A stretch of DNA of 64,000 bases from Streptomyces yangpuensis (GCF_001005295.1 NZ_LBMK01000001.1:824485-888484), one strand, 5' to 3'. Counted from the first letter of the stretch, positions 18,660-26,994 are shown. Numbers and translations are program-made. Notes: generated from the sequence alone by a model not told the origin.

Positions 18660-19433
18660 TTGATCTACGGCGCAATGAAGTTCTCCGTCGGCGGTTCCCT
18701 GAAACTCGCTTTCAGGCCGTGGGTGGAGGGCCTCGAGAACATTCCCGCGGAGGGGCCGGCGATCCTCGCGAGCAACCACCTGTCCTTCTCCGACTCCTTC
18801 TTCCTGCCGGCGGTGCTGGACCGGAAGGTGACCTTCATCGCGAAGGCGGAGTACTTCACCTCCCCCGGAGTCAAGGGCAAGCTGACCGCCGCGTTCTTCA
18901 AGGGCGTCGGCCAGCTCCCGGTGGACCGCTCCGGCGCCCGCGGCGCCGGCGAGGCCGCCATCAAGAGCGGCATCGAGGTCATCGAACGCGGTGAGCTGTT
19001 CGGTATCTACCCCGAGGGCACGCGTTCACCCGACGGCCGCCTCTACCGCGGCAAGCCCGGTGGCCTCGCCCGCGTGGCACTGGCCACCGGCGCACCCGTG
19101 ATCCCCGTCGCGATGATCGACACGGAGAAGATCCAGCCGCCCGGCAAGGTCATCCCCAAGCTCATGCGCCCGGGCATCCGGATCGGCAAGCCGCTGGACT
19201 TCAGCCGCTACCACGGCATGGACAACGACCGCTTCATCCTCCGCTCGGTGACCGACGAGGTCATGTACGAGATCATGAAGCTCTCCGGCCAGGAGTACGT
19301 CGACATCTACGCGACGGCGGCCAAGCGCCAGATCGCCGATGCCGAGAAGGCCGCCAAGGACGCCGAGAAGGCGGCCAGGGCGGAGAAGGCCGACAAGGGC
19401 GACAAGGGCGACAAGGGCGGCAAGGGCGAGTAG
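18660..19433 (+). CDS. plsC: 1-acyl-sn-glycerol-3-phosphate acyltransferase (PlsC family)
   Basis: 257 residues. The acyltransferase boxes are NHLSFSD (H40, D45; the HX4D catalytic motif) and PEGTRSP (118-124). It transfers an acyl group to lysophosphatidate to make phosphatidate at the membrane. A TTG start fits the AGGAAGG site 8 bases upstream; an ATG five codons later is the alternative. The last 35 residues are a low-complexity Lys/Ala/Glu then Asp-Lys-Gly repeat (KGDKGDKGGKG), a likely helical or flexible charged tail that may touch acidic phospholipid. Confidence 0.92.
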   Translation: MIYGAMKFSVGGSLKLAFRPWVEGLENIPAEGPAILASNHLSFSDSFFLPAVLDRKVTFIAKAEYFTSPGVKGKLTAAFFKGVGQLPVDRSGARGAGEAAIKSGIEVIERGELFGIYPEGTRSPDGRLYRGKPGGLARVALATGAPVIPVAMIDTEKIQPPGKVIPKLMRPGIRIGKPLDFSRYHGMDNDRFILRSVTDEVMYEIMKLSGQEYVDIYATAAKRQIADAEKAAKDAEKAARAEKADKGDKGDKGGKGE

Positions 19434-19473
19434 CGGCGCGGGCGGCGGGACCGCCCGTCAGGGGGTGGGGGAG

Positions 19474-20691
19474 ATGGCGAAACGCGAACGCGTCGTACGC
19501 ATGTCGGTCGAGCAGCCGCTCTGGCGCGCCCTGACCGCGTACCGGCTGCTGACCATGGCCTACGCGGTGCTGCTGTTCGCCTCGGCGTACAAGGAGTTCC
19601 CGCATCCCTGGCCCGCGGGCGGCTACCTCGCGGTGCTCGCCGTGTGGACCCTCGCCACCTGCCGCAGGGTGTCGAACGCCGCCAGCTGCACCAAGGGGTT
19701 CCTGGTCGCGGACCTCGCCGTCGCGATCGTCGGGATCCTGCTCACGCCGATCGTCGACACCCAGGAGCGGATCACCGCCGGCGGCCCCACCCTCCCCACC
19801 ATCTGGACGGCGGGCGCGGTCCTCGGCTTCGCCATCAAGGGCGGCTGGCGCTGGGCCTGCTTCGCCTCCACCTTCGTGGCCATGGCCAACCTGGTGATCC
19901 ACACCGGCCAGCCCACCCGGGACACCCTGCACAACGTCCTGCTGGTCTGGGTCGCCTCCGTCGCCATCGGCTACGTCGTCGAGGTCGCCCGGGCCAGCGA
20001 GAACACCCTCGCCCGCGCCCTGGAGATCGAGGCCGCCACCCGCGAACGCGAGCGCCTCGCCCGCGACATCCACGACGGCGTCCTCCAGGTCCTCGCCATG
20101 GTCCAGCGCCGCGGCGCCGAACTGGGCGGCGAGGCGGAGGAGCTCGGCAGGATGGCGGGGGAGCAGGAGGTGGCGCTGCGCACGCTGGTCTCCAGCGGCC
20201 TGGTGCAGCCCTCCCGGGTCTCCCGCGACGAGTCACGCGGCGCGCTGGTGGACACCTACGAGGACGACGAGCCCGGCGCGGACGGCGGCGAGCTGGACCT
20301 GCGCTCGCTCCTCGCCCCGCACGCCGGGTCCCGGGTGAGCTTCGCCGAGCCGGGCAGCCCGGTAACGCTGCCCGTCCCCGCCGCGAAGGAGCTGGCGGCC
20401 GCCGTCGGCGCAGCCCTCGACAACGTGCGCAAGCACGCCGGGGAAGGTGCCCGGGCCTGGATCCTGGTCGAGGACTGGGGCGACGAGGTGATCGTGACCG
20501 TCCGCGACGACGGCCCCGGCATCCCGGCCGGCCGCCTGGACCAGGCGGAGGGCGAGGGCCGGATGGGCGTGGCCCTGTCGATCCGCGGCCGGCTGCGTGA
20601 CCTCGGCGGTAGCGCCGACCTGGTGTCCGTCCCCGGGCAGGGCACCGAAGTGGAACTGAAGGTACCCAGGGGCAGGACGGACAAGAAGTGA
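19474..20691 (+). CDS. macS: Sensor histidine kinase MacS
   Basis: 405 residues. Several membrane segments (about 20-38, 48-64, 76-92, 108-122, 127-142, 152-170) are followed by a HisKA_3 dimerisation domain with phospho-acceptor H200 (ARDIHDGVL) and a HATPase domain (DNVRKH, DDGPGIP). It has no long extracellular loop, so it may sense a signal within the membrane. It is the NarL-type kinase corresponding to SCO2121, partner of MacR, which controls morphogenic membrane-protein genes and actinorhodin in S. coelicolor. The ATG follows a GGGGGAG run. The next gene overlaps by 4 bases. Confidence 0.9.
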   Translation: MAKRERVVRMSVEQPLWRALTAYRLLTMAYAVLLFASAYKEFPHPWPAGGYLAVLAVWTLATCRRVSNAASCTKGFLVADLAVAIVGILLTPIVDTQERITAGGPTLPTIWTAGAVLGFAIKGGWRWACFASTFVAMANLVIHTGQPTRDTLHNVLLVWVASVAIGYVVEVARASENTLARALEIEAATRERERLARDIHDGVLQVLAMVQRRGAELGGEAEELGRMAGEQEVALRTLVSSGLVQPSRVSRDESRGALVDTYEDDEPGADGGELDLRSLLAPHAGSRVSFAEPGSPVTLPVPAAKELAAAVGAALDNVRKHAGEGARAWILVEDWGDEVIVTVRDDGPGIPAGRLDQAEGEGRMGVALSIRGRLRDLGGSADLVSVPGQGTEVELKVPRGRTDKK

Positions 20692-21392
20692 GCGAGCCCG
20701 AAGTGAACGACCCGCAGCAGCCGCAGGACCGGAGCGAGCCGAGGGTGATGGTCGTCGACGACCACCCGATGTGGCGCGACGCGGTCGCCCGCGACCTCGC
20801 CGCCGCCGGCCTCGACGTGGTGGCCACCGCCGGCGACGGCCCCGAAGCGGTACGCCGGGCCCGCGCTGTCAACCCCGACGTCCTGGTTCTCGACCTCAAC
20901 CTCCCCGGCATGCCCGGTGTACAGGTCTGCAAGGAACTGGTCGGCGCCAACCCGGCGCTGCGGGTCCTGGTCCTGTCGGCCAGCGGTGAGCACGCGGACG
21001 TCCTGGAGGCGGTGAAGTCCGGCGCGACCGGCTATCTGCTGAAGTCCGCGGGCGCCGAGGAACTGATCGACGCCGTCCGCCGCACCGCCGTCGGGGACCC
21101 GGTCTTCACCCCGGGCCTGGCCGGGCTGGTCCTCGGCGAGTACCGGCGGCTGGCCACCGACCCGGCGCCGACGGCCTCCGACGAGCCGAAGGCACCGCAG
21201 CTGACCGACCGCGAGACCGAGGTGCTGCGGCTGGTGGCCAAGGGCCTCTCGTACAAGCAGATCGCCGAACGGCTCGTCATCTCCCACCGCACCGTGCAGA
21301 ACCACGTCCAGAACACCCTGGGCAAGCTGCAGTTGCACAACCGGGTGGAGCTCGTCCGGTACGCCATAGAGGCGGGCCTCGACGACGCCTGA
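20688..21392 (+). CDS. macR: NarL/LuxR-type response regulator MacR
   Basis: 234 residues. The receiver domain (about 19-135) has the acidic pair DD (24-25) and phospho-acceptor D69 (LVLDLNLPG), with a conserved Lys near 118. A LuxR helix-turn-helix occupies about 165-228 (LTDRETEVLRLVAKG onward). The GTG start overlaps the macS stop (GTGA). In S. coelicolor MacR binds the 16-bp site TGAGTACnnGTACTCA; a near match occurs in this same window at 46479. Confidence 0.9.
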   Translation: MSEPEVNDPQQPQDRSEPRVMVVDDHPMWRDAVARDLAAAGLDVVATAGDGPEAVRRARAVNPDVLVLDLNLPGMPGVQVCKELVGANPALRVLVLSASGEHADVLEAVKSGATGYLLKSAGAEELIDAVRRTAVGDPVFTPGLAGLVLGEYRRLATDPAPTASDEPKAPQLTDRETEVLRLVAKGLSYKQIAERLVISHRTVQNHVQNTLGKLQLHNRVELVRYAIEAGLDDA

Positions 21393-21493
21393 CCGCCGCT
21401 CACGCGGGCGTCGATCGTACTTACGTCCCCGTACGAGTGAACGGGCGTACGCAATGCCCCGCGAATCCACCGGAATTGCCCCCTCCAGGTCCC

Positions 21494-21521
21494 TTGATGT
21501 GACCTGCGTCACCACTAGCGT
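21494..21521 (+). promoter_or_regulatory. pfkA promoter
   Basis: TTGATG (21494-21499) and TAGCGT (21516-21521) are separated by 16 bases, a good housekeeping-sigma promoter. Transcription would begin near 21528, giving a leader of about 19 bases that contains the AAGGGAG ribosome site for the ATG at 21547. Confidence 0.65.
21499..21512. promoter_or_regulatory. Crp-like dyad in pfkA promoter spacer
   Basis: GTGACCTGCGTCAC is a perfect 5-bp dyad (GTGAC/GTCAC) with a 4-base spacer and fits the Streptomyces Crp pattern GTG-N6-GNCAC as I recall it. It occupies the space between -35 and -10, so a bound protein should block polymerase. A BldD box is also similar but needs a 5-base spacer. Confidence 0.5.
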
Positions 21522-21546
21522 GACCGTCATGGCGAAGGGAGATGCA

Positions 21547-22575
21547 ATGAAGGTCGGAGTGCTGACCGGTGGCGGCGACTGCCCCGGGCTCAACGCGGTG
21601 ATCAGGGCAGTCGTCCGCAAGGGCGAGCAGGAGTACGGCTGCGCGTTCGTCGGGTTCAAGGACGGCTGGCGGGGAGCGGTCGAGGGGCGCACGGTCCCCC
21701 TCGGCATCCCCGCCGTCCGCGGCATCCTGCCCCGCGGCGGCACCATCCTCGGATCCTCGCGCACCAACCCGTTCAAGACCGAGAACGGGGTGCGCGACAT
21801 CAAGGACAATCTGGCCAAGTACGAGGTGGACGCGCTCGTCGCGATCGGCGGCGAGGACACCCTCGGGGTCGCCGCCCGCCTCCATGACGAATACGGCATC
21901 CCGTGCGTCGGCGTGCCGAAGACCATCGACAACGACCTGTCCGCGACCGACTACACCTTCGGCTTCGACACCGCCGTCGGTATCGCGACCGAGGCCATCG
22001 ACCGCCTGCACACCACGGCCGAATCGCACATGCGGGTCCTCGTCGTCGAGGTCATGGGCCGGCACGCCGGCTGGATCGCCCTGCACTCGGGGCTCGCTGG
22101 CGGCGCCAACGTCATCCTCATCCCCGAGCAGCGCTTCGACGTGGACCAGGTGTGCGCCTGGGTGACCTCCCGGTTCAAGGCGAGCTACGCCCCGATCGTC
22201 GTCGTCGCCGAGGGCGCGATGCCCAAGGACGGCGACATGGTGCTGAAGGACGGCACCAAGGACTCCTTCGGGCACGTCCGGCTGTCCGGCGTGGGCGAAT
22301 GGCTGGCCAAGGAGATCGAGGAACGGACCGGCAAGGAGGCCCGTACGACCGTCCTCGGGCACATCCAGCGCGGCGGCACCCCGAGCGCCTTCGACCGGTG
22401 GCTGGCGACCCGGTTCGGGCTGCACGCGATCGACGCCGTCCACGAAGGGGACTTCGGGAAGATGGTCGCGCTGAAGGGCACGGACATCGTCCGGGTGCCG
22501 ATCGCGGACGCCACGGCGAAGCTGAAGACCGTCGACCCCGCCCTCTACCGGGAAGCCGGCGTCTTCTTCGGCTGA
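21547..22575 (+). CDS. pfkA: 6-phosphofructokinase
   Basis: 342 residues, the length of actinobacterial group III PFKs. The N-terminal GGGDCPG loop, the GGEDT donor loop (101-105), PKTIDND (124-130, catalytic D128), MGRHAGW and the HIQRGGxP motif are all present. It phosphorylates fructose-6-phosphate, committing sugar to glycolysis. Positions equivalent to E. coli G104 and G124 are Asp and Lys, which usually mark pyrophosphate enzymes, yet the S. coelicolor enzyme of this type is ATP-dependent. A second start at 21529 (ATG 7 bases after the -10) is possible; the 21547 start has the better ribosome site. Confidence 0.94.
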   Translation: MKVGVLTGGGDCPGLNAVIRAVVRKGEQEYGCAFVGFKDGWRGAVEGRTVPLGIPAVRGILPRGGTILGSSRTNPFKTENGVRDIKDNLAKYEVDALVAIGGEDTLGVAARLHDEYGIPCVGVPKTIDNDLSATDYTFGFDTAVGIATEAIDRLHTTAESHMRVLVVEVMGRHAGWIALHSGLAGGANVILIPEQRFDVDQVCAWVTSRFKASYAPIVVVAEGAMPKDGDMVLKDGTKDSFGHVRLSGVGEWLAKEIEERTGKEARTTVLGHIQRGGTPSAFDRWLATRFGLHAIDAVHEGDFGKMVALKGTDIVRVPIADATAKLKTVDPALYREAGVFFG

Positions 22576-22658
22576 ACACGGACCGCCGCACCGCGAGTTC
22601 ACCCGCACTTCACCGGACGGCCTTACGGGAAGCACGGGCGGCGGACTAGTTTCGGCAC

Positions 22659-22964
22659 GTGGACATTCCTTCCGCGGCCCGGTGGTTCCTGCTCGCCGTC
22701 GCCGCCGTGCAGCTCGTGTACGCGGTCCGGGCCCTGCGGCCCGCTCTCCGGGCGGTGCCGGGAGAGCGGGTGGACGCGTGGCTGGCGTTCGCCGACCCCG
22801 CCGTCGGCGCGCCGGTGTCCGTGGCGCTGGCCGCCGACCACCTCACCGCCTTCCTCTGCGGGTCGGCGGTGCTGGGCCCGATCCTGACCTGGCAGCTGAT
22901 CCGGTCGTTCGGCCGGGCCCGGGCATCGACCGGCAGGACACCTTCTAAGCCGGGGCCGGCGTAA
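22659..22964 (+). CDS. Small two-helix membrane protein
   Basis: 101 residues with two hydrophobic segments (about 8-24 and 50-78) and a basic C-terminal tail. No family recognised. The GTG start lies 6 bases after a TAGTTT -10 element (22647-22652) with no ribosome site, so it is probably leaderless. Its last 20 bases overlap the 3-prime end of the convergent anthranilate synthase gene. The coding frame is well supported by third-position GC, but function is unknown. Confidence 0.68.
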   Translation: MDIPSAARWFLLAVAAVQLVYAVRALRPALRAVPGERVDAWLAFADPAVGAPVSVALAADHLTAFLCGSAVLGPILTWQLIRSFGRARASTGRTPSKPGPA

Positions 22965-24861
22965 GGACGGCGGTGAGGAGGTCGCGCAGCAGGTCCGGGC
23001 CGCGCAGGGTGAGGACCGACTCCGGGTGGAACTGCACGCCCGCGAAGCCGCCGCCGGCCGAGCGGAGCGCGTGGACCTCCCCGGTCGCCGGGTCGCGGGA
23101 CACCTCCACGCCCGCCCGCGCCAGCCGGTCCGCGCCCGCGTCGTCGCAGTGCGCGGTGTAGGTGTTGTAGAAGCCGACCACCTCCTCGGCCCCGAACAGT
23201 GCGATCCGGGTCTGCGCGCCCTGCGCCGGCTCCGCCTTGCGGACCAGCGGCAGGCCCAGCTCGGCGGCGATCAGCTCGTGCCCGAGGCACACCCCCAGCA
23301 GGCCGTGGCGGTGCCCGGCCAGCAGTTCCGCGGCCAGCCCGCGCAGCAGACGCATCTTCGGGTCGGCGGAGTCCGCCGGGTCGCCCGGGCCGGGGCCCAG
23401 CACGATCGGACCCTCCCAGGCCAGGGCCTCCTCCCGCAGCCCCGGCTCGTCGAAGCGCCGTACGGTCACCTCCAGCCCGGCCACCCGCAGCACGTGCGCC
23501 AGCATCGCCGTGAAGGTGTCCTCGCCGTCCACCACCAGCGCCCGGCCCGTCACAGCGGCCGGCCGCTCCTGCATCCGCAGCCAGAACGGCGCCAGGCCGG
23601 CCCGCCGGGCGGCCAGGGCCGCCCGCACCCTGGGGTCGTCGGCCATCCGCGCGCCCCCGGCCGGCGGCCGCGGCGCCGCCGGCTGCACCCCGAGCGCCGC
23701 CAGCACCCCCGCCGCCTTCGCATGCGTCTCGGCGACCTCGCCCGCCGGATCGGAGTGGCGTACCAGCGTGGCGCCCACCGGCACCCGCAGCCGTCCGTCC
23801 CGGGCGATGTCGGCCGTCCGGATCAGGATCGGGGAGTCGAGCGTCTGCGACCCCGCGGGGTCCAGGCCCAGCAGGGCCAGCGCGCCCGCGTAGTAGCCGC
23901 GCCCACCGCTCTCGTACCGCTCGATCACCCGGCAGGCGTTCTGCACCGGCGAGCCCGTCACCGTCGCCGCGAACATCGTCTCCCGCAGCACCTCCCGCAC
24001 GTCCAGCGAGGAGCGTCCGCGCAGCTCGTACTCGGTGTGCGTGAGGTGGGACATCTCCTTCAGCCGCGGCCCGACGACGACCCCGCCCCGGTCGCCGACC
24101 GTGCACATCATCTTCAGTTCCTCGTCGACCACCATCGACAGCTCCTCGGTCTCCTTGCGGTCACCGAGGAAGGCGAGGAGCGAGTCGGCGGTCGGCCCCG
24201 CTGCGGGATGGCGGTACGTCCCGCTGATCGGGTTCATCACGACCGTGCCCCCGGCCATCCGCACGTGGACCTCCGGGCTGGCTCCGACCAGCGTGCGCTC
24301 GCCGGTGTGGACGACATACGTCCAGTACGCGCCCCGCTCGCCCTCCAGCAGCCGTCGGAACAGCGCCAGCGCGTCCGCGCGGCCGAAGCCGTCGATCCGG
24401 CCCCCGAACGTGCGCCGGATGACGAAGTTCGCGCCCTCGCCCCGGCCGATCTCGTCCCGGATCACCCGCTCCACCGTGTCCGCGTACTCCTCGTCGCAGA
24501 CGTCGAAACCGCCGTCGTCGACCCGTACCGCGTGCTCCGGCAGCGCGGCCAGCGCCTCGGCGAGCGGGATCTCGTACACCTCCTCGGCGACCAGCGCGCT
24601 CAGCGGCGTGCCGTCGTCGCGCACGTCGAACCCGCGCTCCCGGATCTGCCGGAAGGGCACGAGCGCGAGGGTGGGCAGCGGGCCGACGGGCAGGTCGGCG
24701 AGGCGCTCGGCCTCGTGGACCGGGCCGAGGAGCACCTCGACGGTGTCGTGGTCGCGGCCGGGGGTCCGCCGACGCAGCAGGGCGAACGGCGGGCAGGCGT
24801 CGTCGAGCAGCCGGCCCAGCGGGCCGGGTACGTCGGGTCGGTTCGGTCGGCTGGTGTCCAT
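22945..24861 (-). CDS. trpE: Fused anthranilate synthase (TrpE-TrpG)
   Basis: 638 residues. The N-terminal chorismate-binding part (about 1-430) has MNPISGTYRHP and the TVTGSPVQNACRV to GRGYYAG region of TrpE. A short linker leads to a class I glutamine amidotransferase (about 450-638) with nucleophile C525 (GVCLGHE), H612 and E614 (QFHPES). One chain thus makes anthranilate from chorismate and glutamine. GAAGGA precedes the ATG. A Trp-rich leader peptide and a strong hairpin upstream show control by tryptophan attenuation. PhzE-type enzymes are similar, but the Trp attenuator argues for tryptophan synthesis. Confidence 0.93.
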   Translation of the reverse strand: MDTSRPNRPDVPGPLGRLLDDACPPFALLRRRTPGRDHDTVEVLLGPVHEAERLADLPVGPLPTLALVPFRQIRERGFDVRDDGTPLSALVAEEVYEIPLAEALAALPEHAVRVDDGGFDVCDEEYADTVERVIRDEIGRGEGANFVIRRTFGGRIDGFGRADALALFRRLLEGERGAYWTYVVHTGERTLVGASPEVHVRMAGGTVVMNPISGTYRHPAAGPTADSLLAFLGDRKETEELSMVVDEELKMMCTVGDRGGVVVGPRLKEMSHLTHTEYELRGRSSLDVREVLRETMFAATVTGSPVQNACRVIERYESGGRGYYAGALALLGLDPAGSQTLDSPILIRTADIARDGRLRVPVGATLVRHSDPAGEVAETHAKAAGVLAALGVQPAAPRPPAGGARMADDPRVRAALAARRAGLAPFWLRMQERPAAVTGRALVVDGEDTFTAMLAHVLRVAGLEVTVRRFDEPGLREEALAWEGPIVLGPGPGDPADSADPKMRLLRGLAAELLAGHRHGLLGVCLGHELIAAELGLPLVRKAEPAQGAQTRIALFGAEEVVGFYNTYTAHCDDAGADRLARAGVEVSRDPATGEVHALRSAGGGFAGVQFHPESVLTLRGPDLLRDLLTAVLTPAPA

Positions 24862-24925
24862 GGGCGGAGCGTCCTTCCGTCGGGGAGGAGCGGCTCTCGC
24901 GGCCGGCGCAGAGGCCGGGAACGCG

Positions 24926-24951
24926 GAAGGCCGCCCCTCGGGGCGGCCTTC
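24926..24951 (-). terminator. Attenuator hairpin of trpE leader
   Basis: An 11-bp perfect stem, GAAGGCCGCCC with GGGCGGCCTTC, closes a 4-base loop. It lies 18 bases after the leader-peptide stop and 64 bases before the trpE start. There is no U run. Position and strength are those of the terminator arm of a tryptophan attenuator. Confidence 0.8.
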
Positions 24952-24968
24952 GCGTCGTGTGCGTGTCG

Positions 24969-25037
24969 TCAGGTACGCGCAGGAAGTGGGCCGCCGGGAG
25001 CGGGCCACCACCAGTTCTGGTTCGTAAGCGCGTACAT
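24969..25037 (-). CDS. trpL: Tryptophan leader peptide
   Basis: A 22-residue open frame (MYALTNQNWWWPAPGGPLPA plus Arg-Thr) with three consecutive TGG codons at residues 9-11. A TATGGT -10 element (25045-25050) ends 7 bases before its ATG and no ribosome site is present, so the leader is probably translated from a leaderless transcript. When charged Trp-tRNA is scarce, ribosomes stalling on the Trp run should favour an antiterminator over the 24926 hairpin and let trpE be transcribed. The layout matches known Streptomyces trp attenuators. Confidence 0.85.
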   Translation of the reverse strand: MYALTNQNWWWPAPGGPLPART

Positions 25038-25160
25038 GCGGTGAACCATAGCCCAGACCGGCGCCGCGGCGCCGGATCCGTCCCGGACCCGGGGCCGGGC
25101 CAACGATTGCGTTCCGCCGGGCGTCCATGGCCTTCGAGAAATCCGTCTCACGTTGTGGGC

Positions 25161-25194
25161 GGGGGGCCGGATGCCCCCCGTTACGCCGTAATGT
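25161..25194 (+). promoter_or_regulatory. DAHP synthase promoter region with GC dyad
   Basis: TAATGT (25189-25194) ends 7 bases before the GTG at 25202, a leaderless arrangement. Just upstream, where a -35 box would lie, GGGGGGC (25161-25167) and GCCCCCC (25173-25179) form a perfect 7-bp inverted repeat with a CGGAT spacer. It may be an operator. Confidence 0.45.
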
Positions 25195-25201
25195 GTACGA
25201 G

Positions 25202-26554
25202 GTGACCGTGAACGCTGAAAACCAAGCCCCCGCCGCCAAGGCGACCTGGCGAGACCTTCCCGCGGCGCAGCAGCCTTCGTACCCCGATGCCGAGGCTCTG
25301 CGCGCTGTCGTCGCGGACCTCGAGTCGTATCCTCCGCTCGTTTTCGCGGGTGAGTGCGACCAGCTGCGCGCCCGTCTGGGAGCCGTCGCCAAGGGCGAGG
25401 CGTTCCTGCTCCAGGGCGGCGACTGCGCCGAGGCCTTCGACGGTGTCTCCGCCGACCACATCCGAGCCAAGCTGAAGACGCTGCTCCAGATGAGCGCCGT
25501 CCTGACGTACGCGGCCTCCGTGCCGGTCGTCAAGGTCGGCCGCATCGCCGGCCAGTACTCCAAGCCGCGCTCCAAGGACACCGAGACCCGCGACGGCGTC
25601 ACCCTGCCGACCTACCGCGGTGACTCCGTCAACGGCTTCGCCTTCACCGAAGAGGCCCGCGTCCCGGACCCCGAGCGGCTGAAGCGCATGTACAACGCCT
25701 CCGCCTCCACGCTCAACCTGGTGCGCGCCTTCACCACCGGTGGTTACGCCGACCTGCGCCAGGTGCACGCCTGGAACCAGGACTTCGTGAAGTCCTCCCC
25801 GTCCGGTCAGCGCTACGAGCAGCTGGCCCGGGAGATCGACAACGCGCTGAACTTCATGAAGGCCTGTGGCACCGACCCGGCCGAGTTCAAGGCGGTCGAG
25901 TTCTACGCCTCCCACGAGGCGCTGCTGCTCGACTACGAGGGCGCGCTGACGCGCACCGACTCGCGCACCGGCAAGCTGTACGACACCTCCGGCCACATGG
26001 TGTGGATCGGTGAGCGCACCCGCCAGCTGGACCACGCGCACATCGAGTTCTGCGCGCAGATCGCCAACCCGATCGGCATCAAGCTCGGCCCCACCACCAC
26101 GGTGGACGAGGCGCTGACGTACATCGACCGCCTCGACCCCGAGCGCGAGCCGGGCCGGCTGACCTTCGTCGTCCGCATGGGCGCCGACAAGGTCCGCGAC
26201 AAGCTCCCCGAGCTGGTCGAGAAGGTCACCGCCTCCGGTGCGATCGTCGGCTGGGTCACCGACCCGATGCACGGCAACACCTTCGAGGCGGCCTCGGGCC
26301 ACAAGACGCGCCGTTTCGACGACGTGCTCGACGAGGTCAAGGGCTTCTTCGAGGTCCACAAGGGCCTCGGCACCCACCCGGGCGGCATCCACGTCGAGCT
26401 CACCGGTGACGACGTCACCGAGTGCGTGGGCGGCGGCGACGAGATCTTCGTCGACGACCTGCACCAGCGCTACGAGACGGCCTGCGACCCGCGGCTCAAC
26501 CGCAGCCAGTCGCTGGACCTGGCCTTCCTGGTCGCGGAGCTCTACCGCGACTAG
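25202..26554 (+). CDS. aroH: Class II 3-deoxy-7-phosphoheptulonate (DAHP) synthase
   Basis: 450 residues, the plant/actinobacterial type. Family blocks WRDLPAAQQP, LQGGDCAEAF, GRIAGQYSKPRS, THPGGIHVELTGDDVTEC and the final RLNRSQSLDLAFLVAE are intact. It condenses PEP and erythrose-4-phosphate, the first step of the shikimate pathway. It is transcribed divergently from the anthranilate synthase, pairing pathway entry and Trp branch point. The start MTVNAEN is the GTG at 25202, leaderless by position; a second GTG two codons later is possible. A perfect terminator follows. Confidence 0.96.
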   Translation: MTVNAENQAPAAKATWRDLPAAQQPSYPDAEALRAVVADLESYPPLVFAGECDQLRARLGAVAKGEAFLLQGGDCAEAFDGVSADHIRAKLKTLLQMSAVLTYAASVPVVKVGRIAGQYSKPRSKDTETRDGVTLPTYRGDSVNGFAFTEEARVPDPERLKRMYNASASTLNLVRAFTTGGYADLRQVHAWNQDFVKSSPSGQRYEQLAREIDNALNFMKACGTDPAEFKAVEFYASHEALLLDYEGALTRTDSRTGKLYDTSGHMVWIGERTRQLDHAHIEFCAQIANPIGIKLGPTTTVDEALTYIDRLDPEREPGRLTFVVRMGADKVRDKLPELVEKVTASGAIVGWVTDPMHGNTFEAASGHKTRRFDDVLDEVKGFFEVHKGLGTHPGGIHVELTGDDVTECVGGGDEIFVDDLHQRYETACDPRLNRSQSLDLAFLVAELYRD

Positions 26555-26586
26555 CCGTCGCGATCAGTAGGTGCGTTCCTACGACT

Positions 26587-26619
26587 GTGGGGCGCGGATC
26601 GATGTGATCCGCGCCCCAC
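26587..26619. terminator. Strong terminator after DAHP synthase
   Basis: A perfect 14-bp stem (GTGGGGCGCGGATC with GATCCGCGCCCCAC) closes a GATGT loop, 32 bases after the stop. A TTTT run follows about 16 bases later. Confidence 0.9.
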
Positions 26620-26662
26620 TGTCGTACCCGGGGCTTTTAGGCCACCCTAACTTTGGGTACGG

Positions 26663-26681
26663 TTAGGTAAGCCTCACCGAA
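26663..26681. promoter_or_regulatory. Iron box (DmdR1/IdeR-type operator)
   Basis: TTAGGTAAGCCTCACCGAA matches the actinobacterial iron-box consensus TTAGGTTAGGCTCACCTAA at 16 of 19 positions. It lies 55 bases before the Bfd start. A second short dyad, TTAGG-CCAC-CCTAA (26637-26650), lies just upstream. Iron-loaded DmdR1 would repress the gene when iron is plentiful. Confidence 0.8.
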
Positions 26682-26736
26682 TAGGGGATGGCTCGCCGCA
26701 CCACTCAGGACCACTCAGCGCCAGGAGGTGAACCGC

Positions 26737-26994
26737 GTGTACGTCTGCTCTTGCTTCGGGATCACCGACAAGCAGGTCAAGGAACACGCGGCTGCCGGGG
26801 CCTGCACGCCCCGCCAGATCGCCTCGGCCACCAAGGCCGGAACCGACTGCGGTTCCTGCGTGCGCACCATCCAGGGCATCCTCGGCCGCGGGGCCTGTCC
26901 GCGCAGGGAGCTGCTGGAGAAGGGCGACACGGTGTCCGTGCTCGCGGCGGAGCCGGAGCCGGTGCGCTCGCCCGAGCTGGCGGAAGTGGCGTAG
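26737..26994 (+). CDS. bfd: Bacterioferritin-associated ferredoxin (Bfd-type [2Fe-2S] protein)
   Basis: 85 residues. C4 and C6 (VCSCFG) and C38 and C41 (DCGSC) are the four ligands of a BFD-like [2Fe-2S] domain. Bfd passes electrons to bacterioferritin to reduce and release stored iron. AGGAGGTGA sits 6 bases before the GTG at 26737, which settles the start. The upstream iron box means it should be made under iron starvation, and bacterioferritin itself is encoded convergently next door. The C-terminal 25 residues are flexible and acidic. Confidence 0.93.
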   Translation: MYVCSCFGITDKQVKEHAAAGACTPRQIASATKAGTDCGSCVRTIQGILGRGACPRRELLEKGDTVSVLAAEPEPVRSPELAEVA

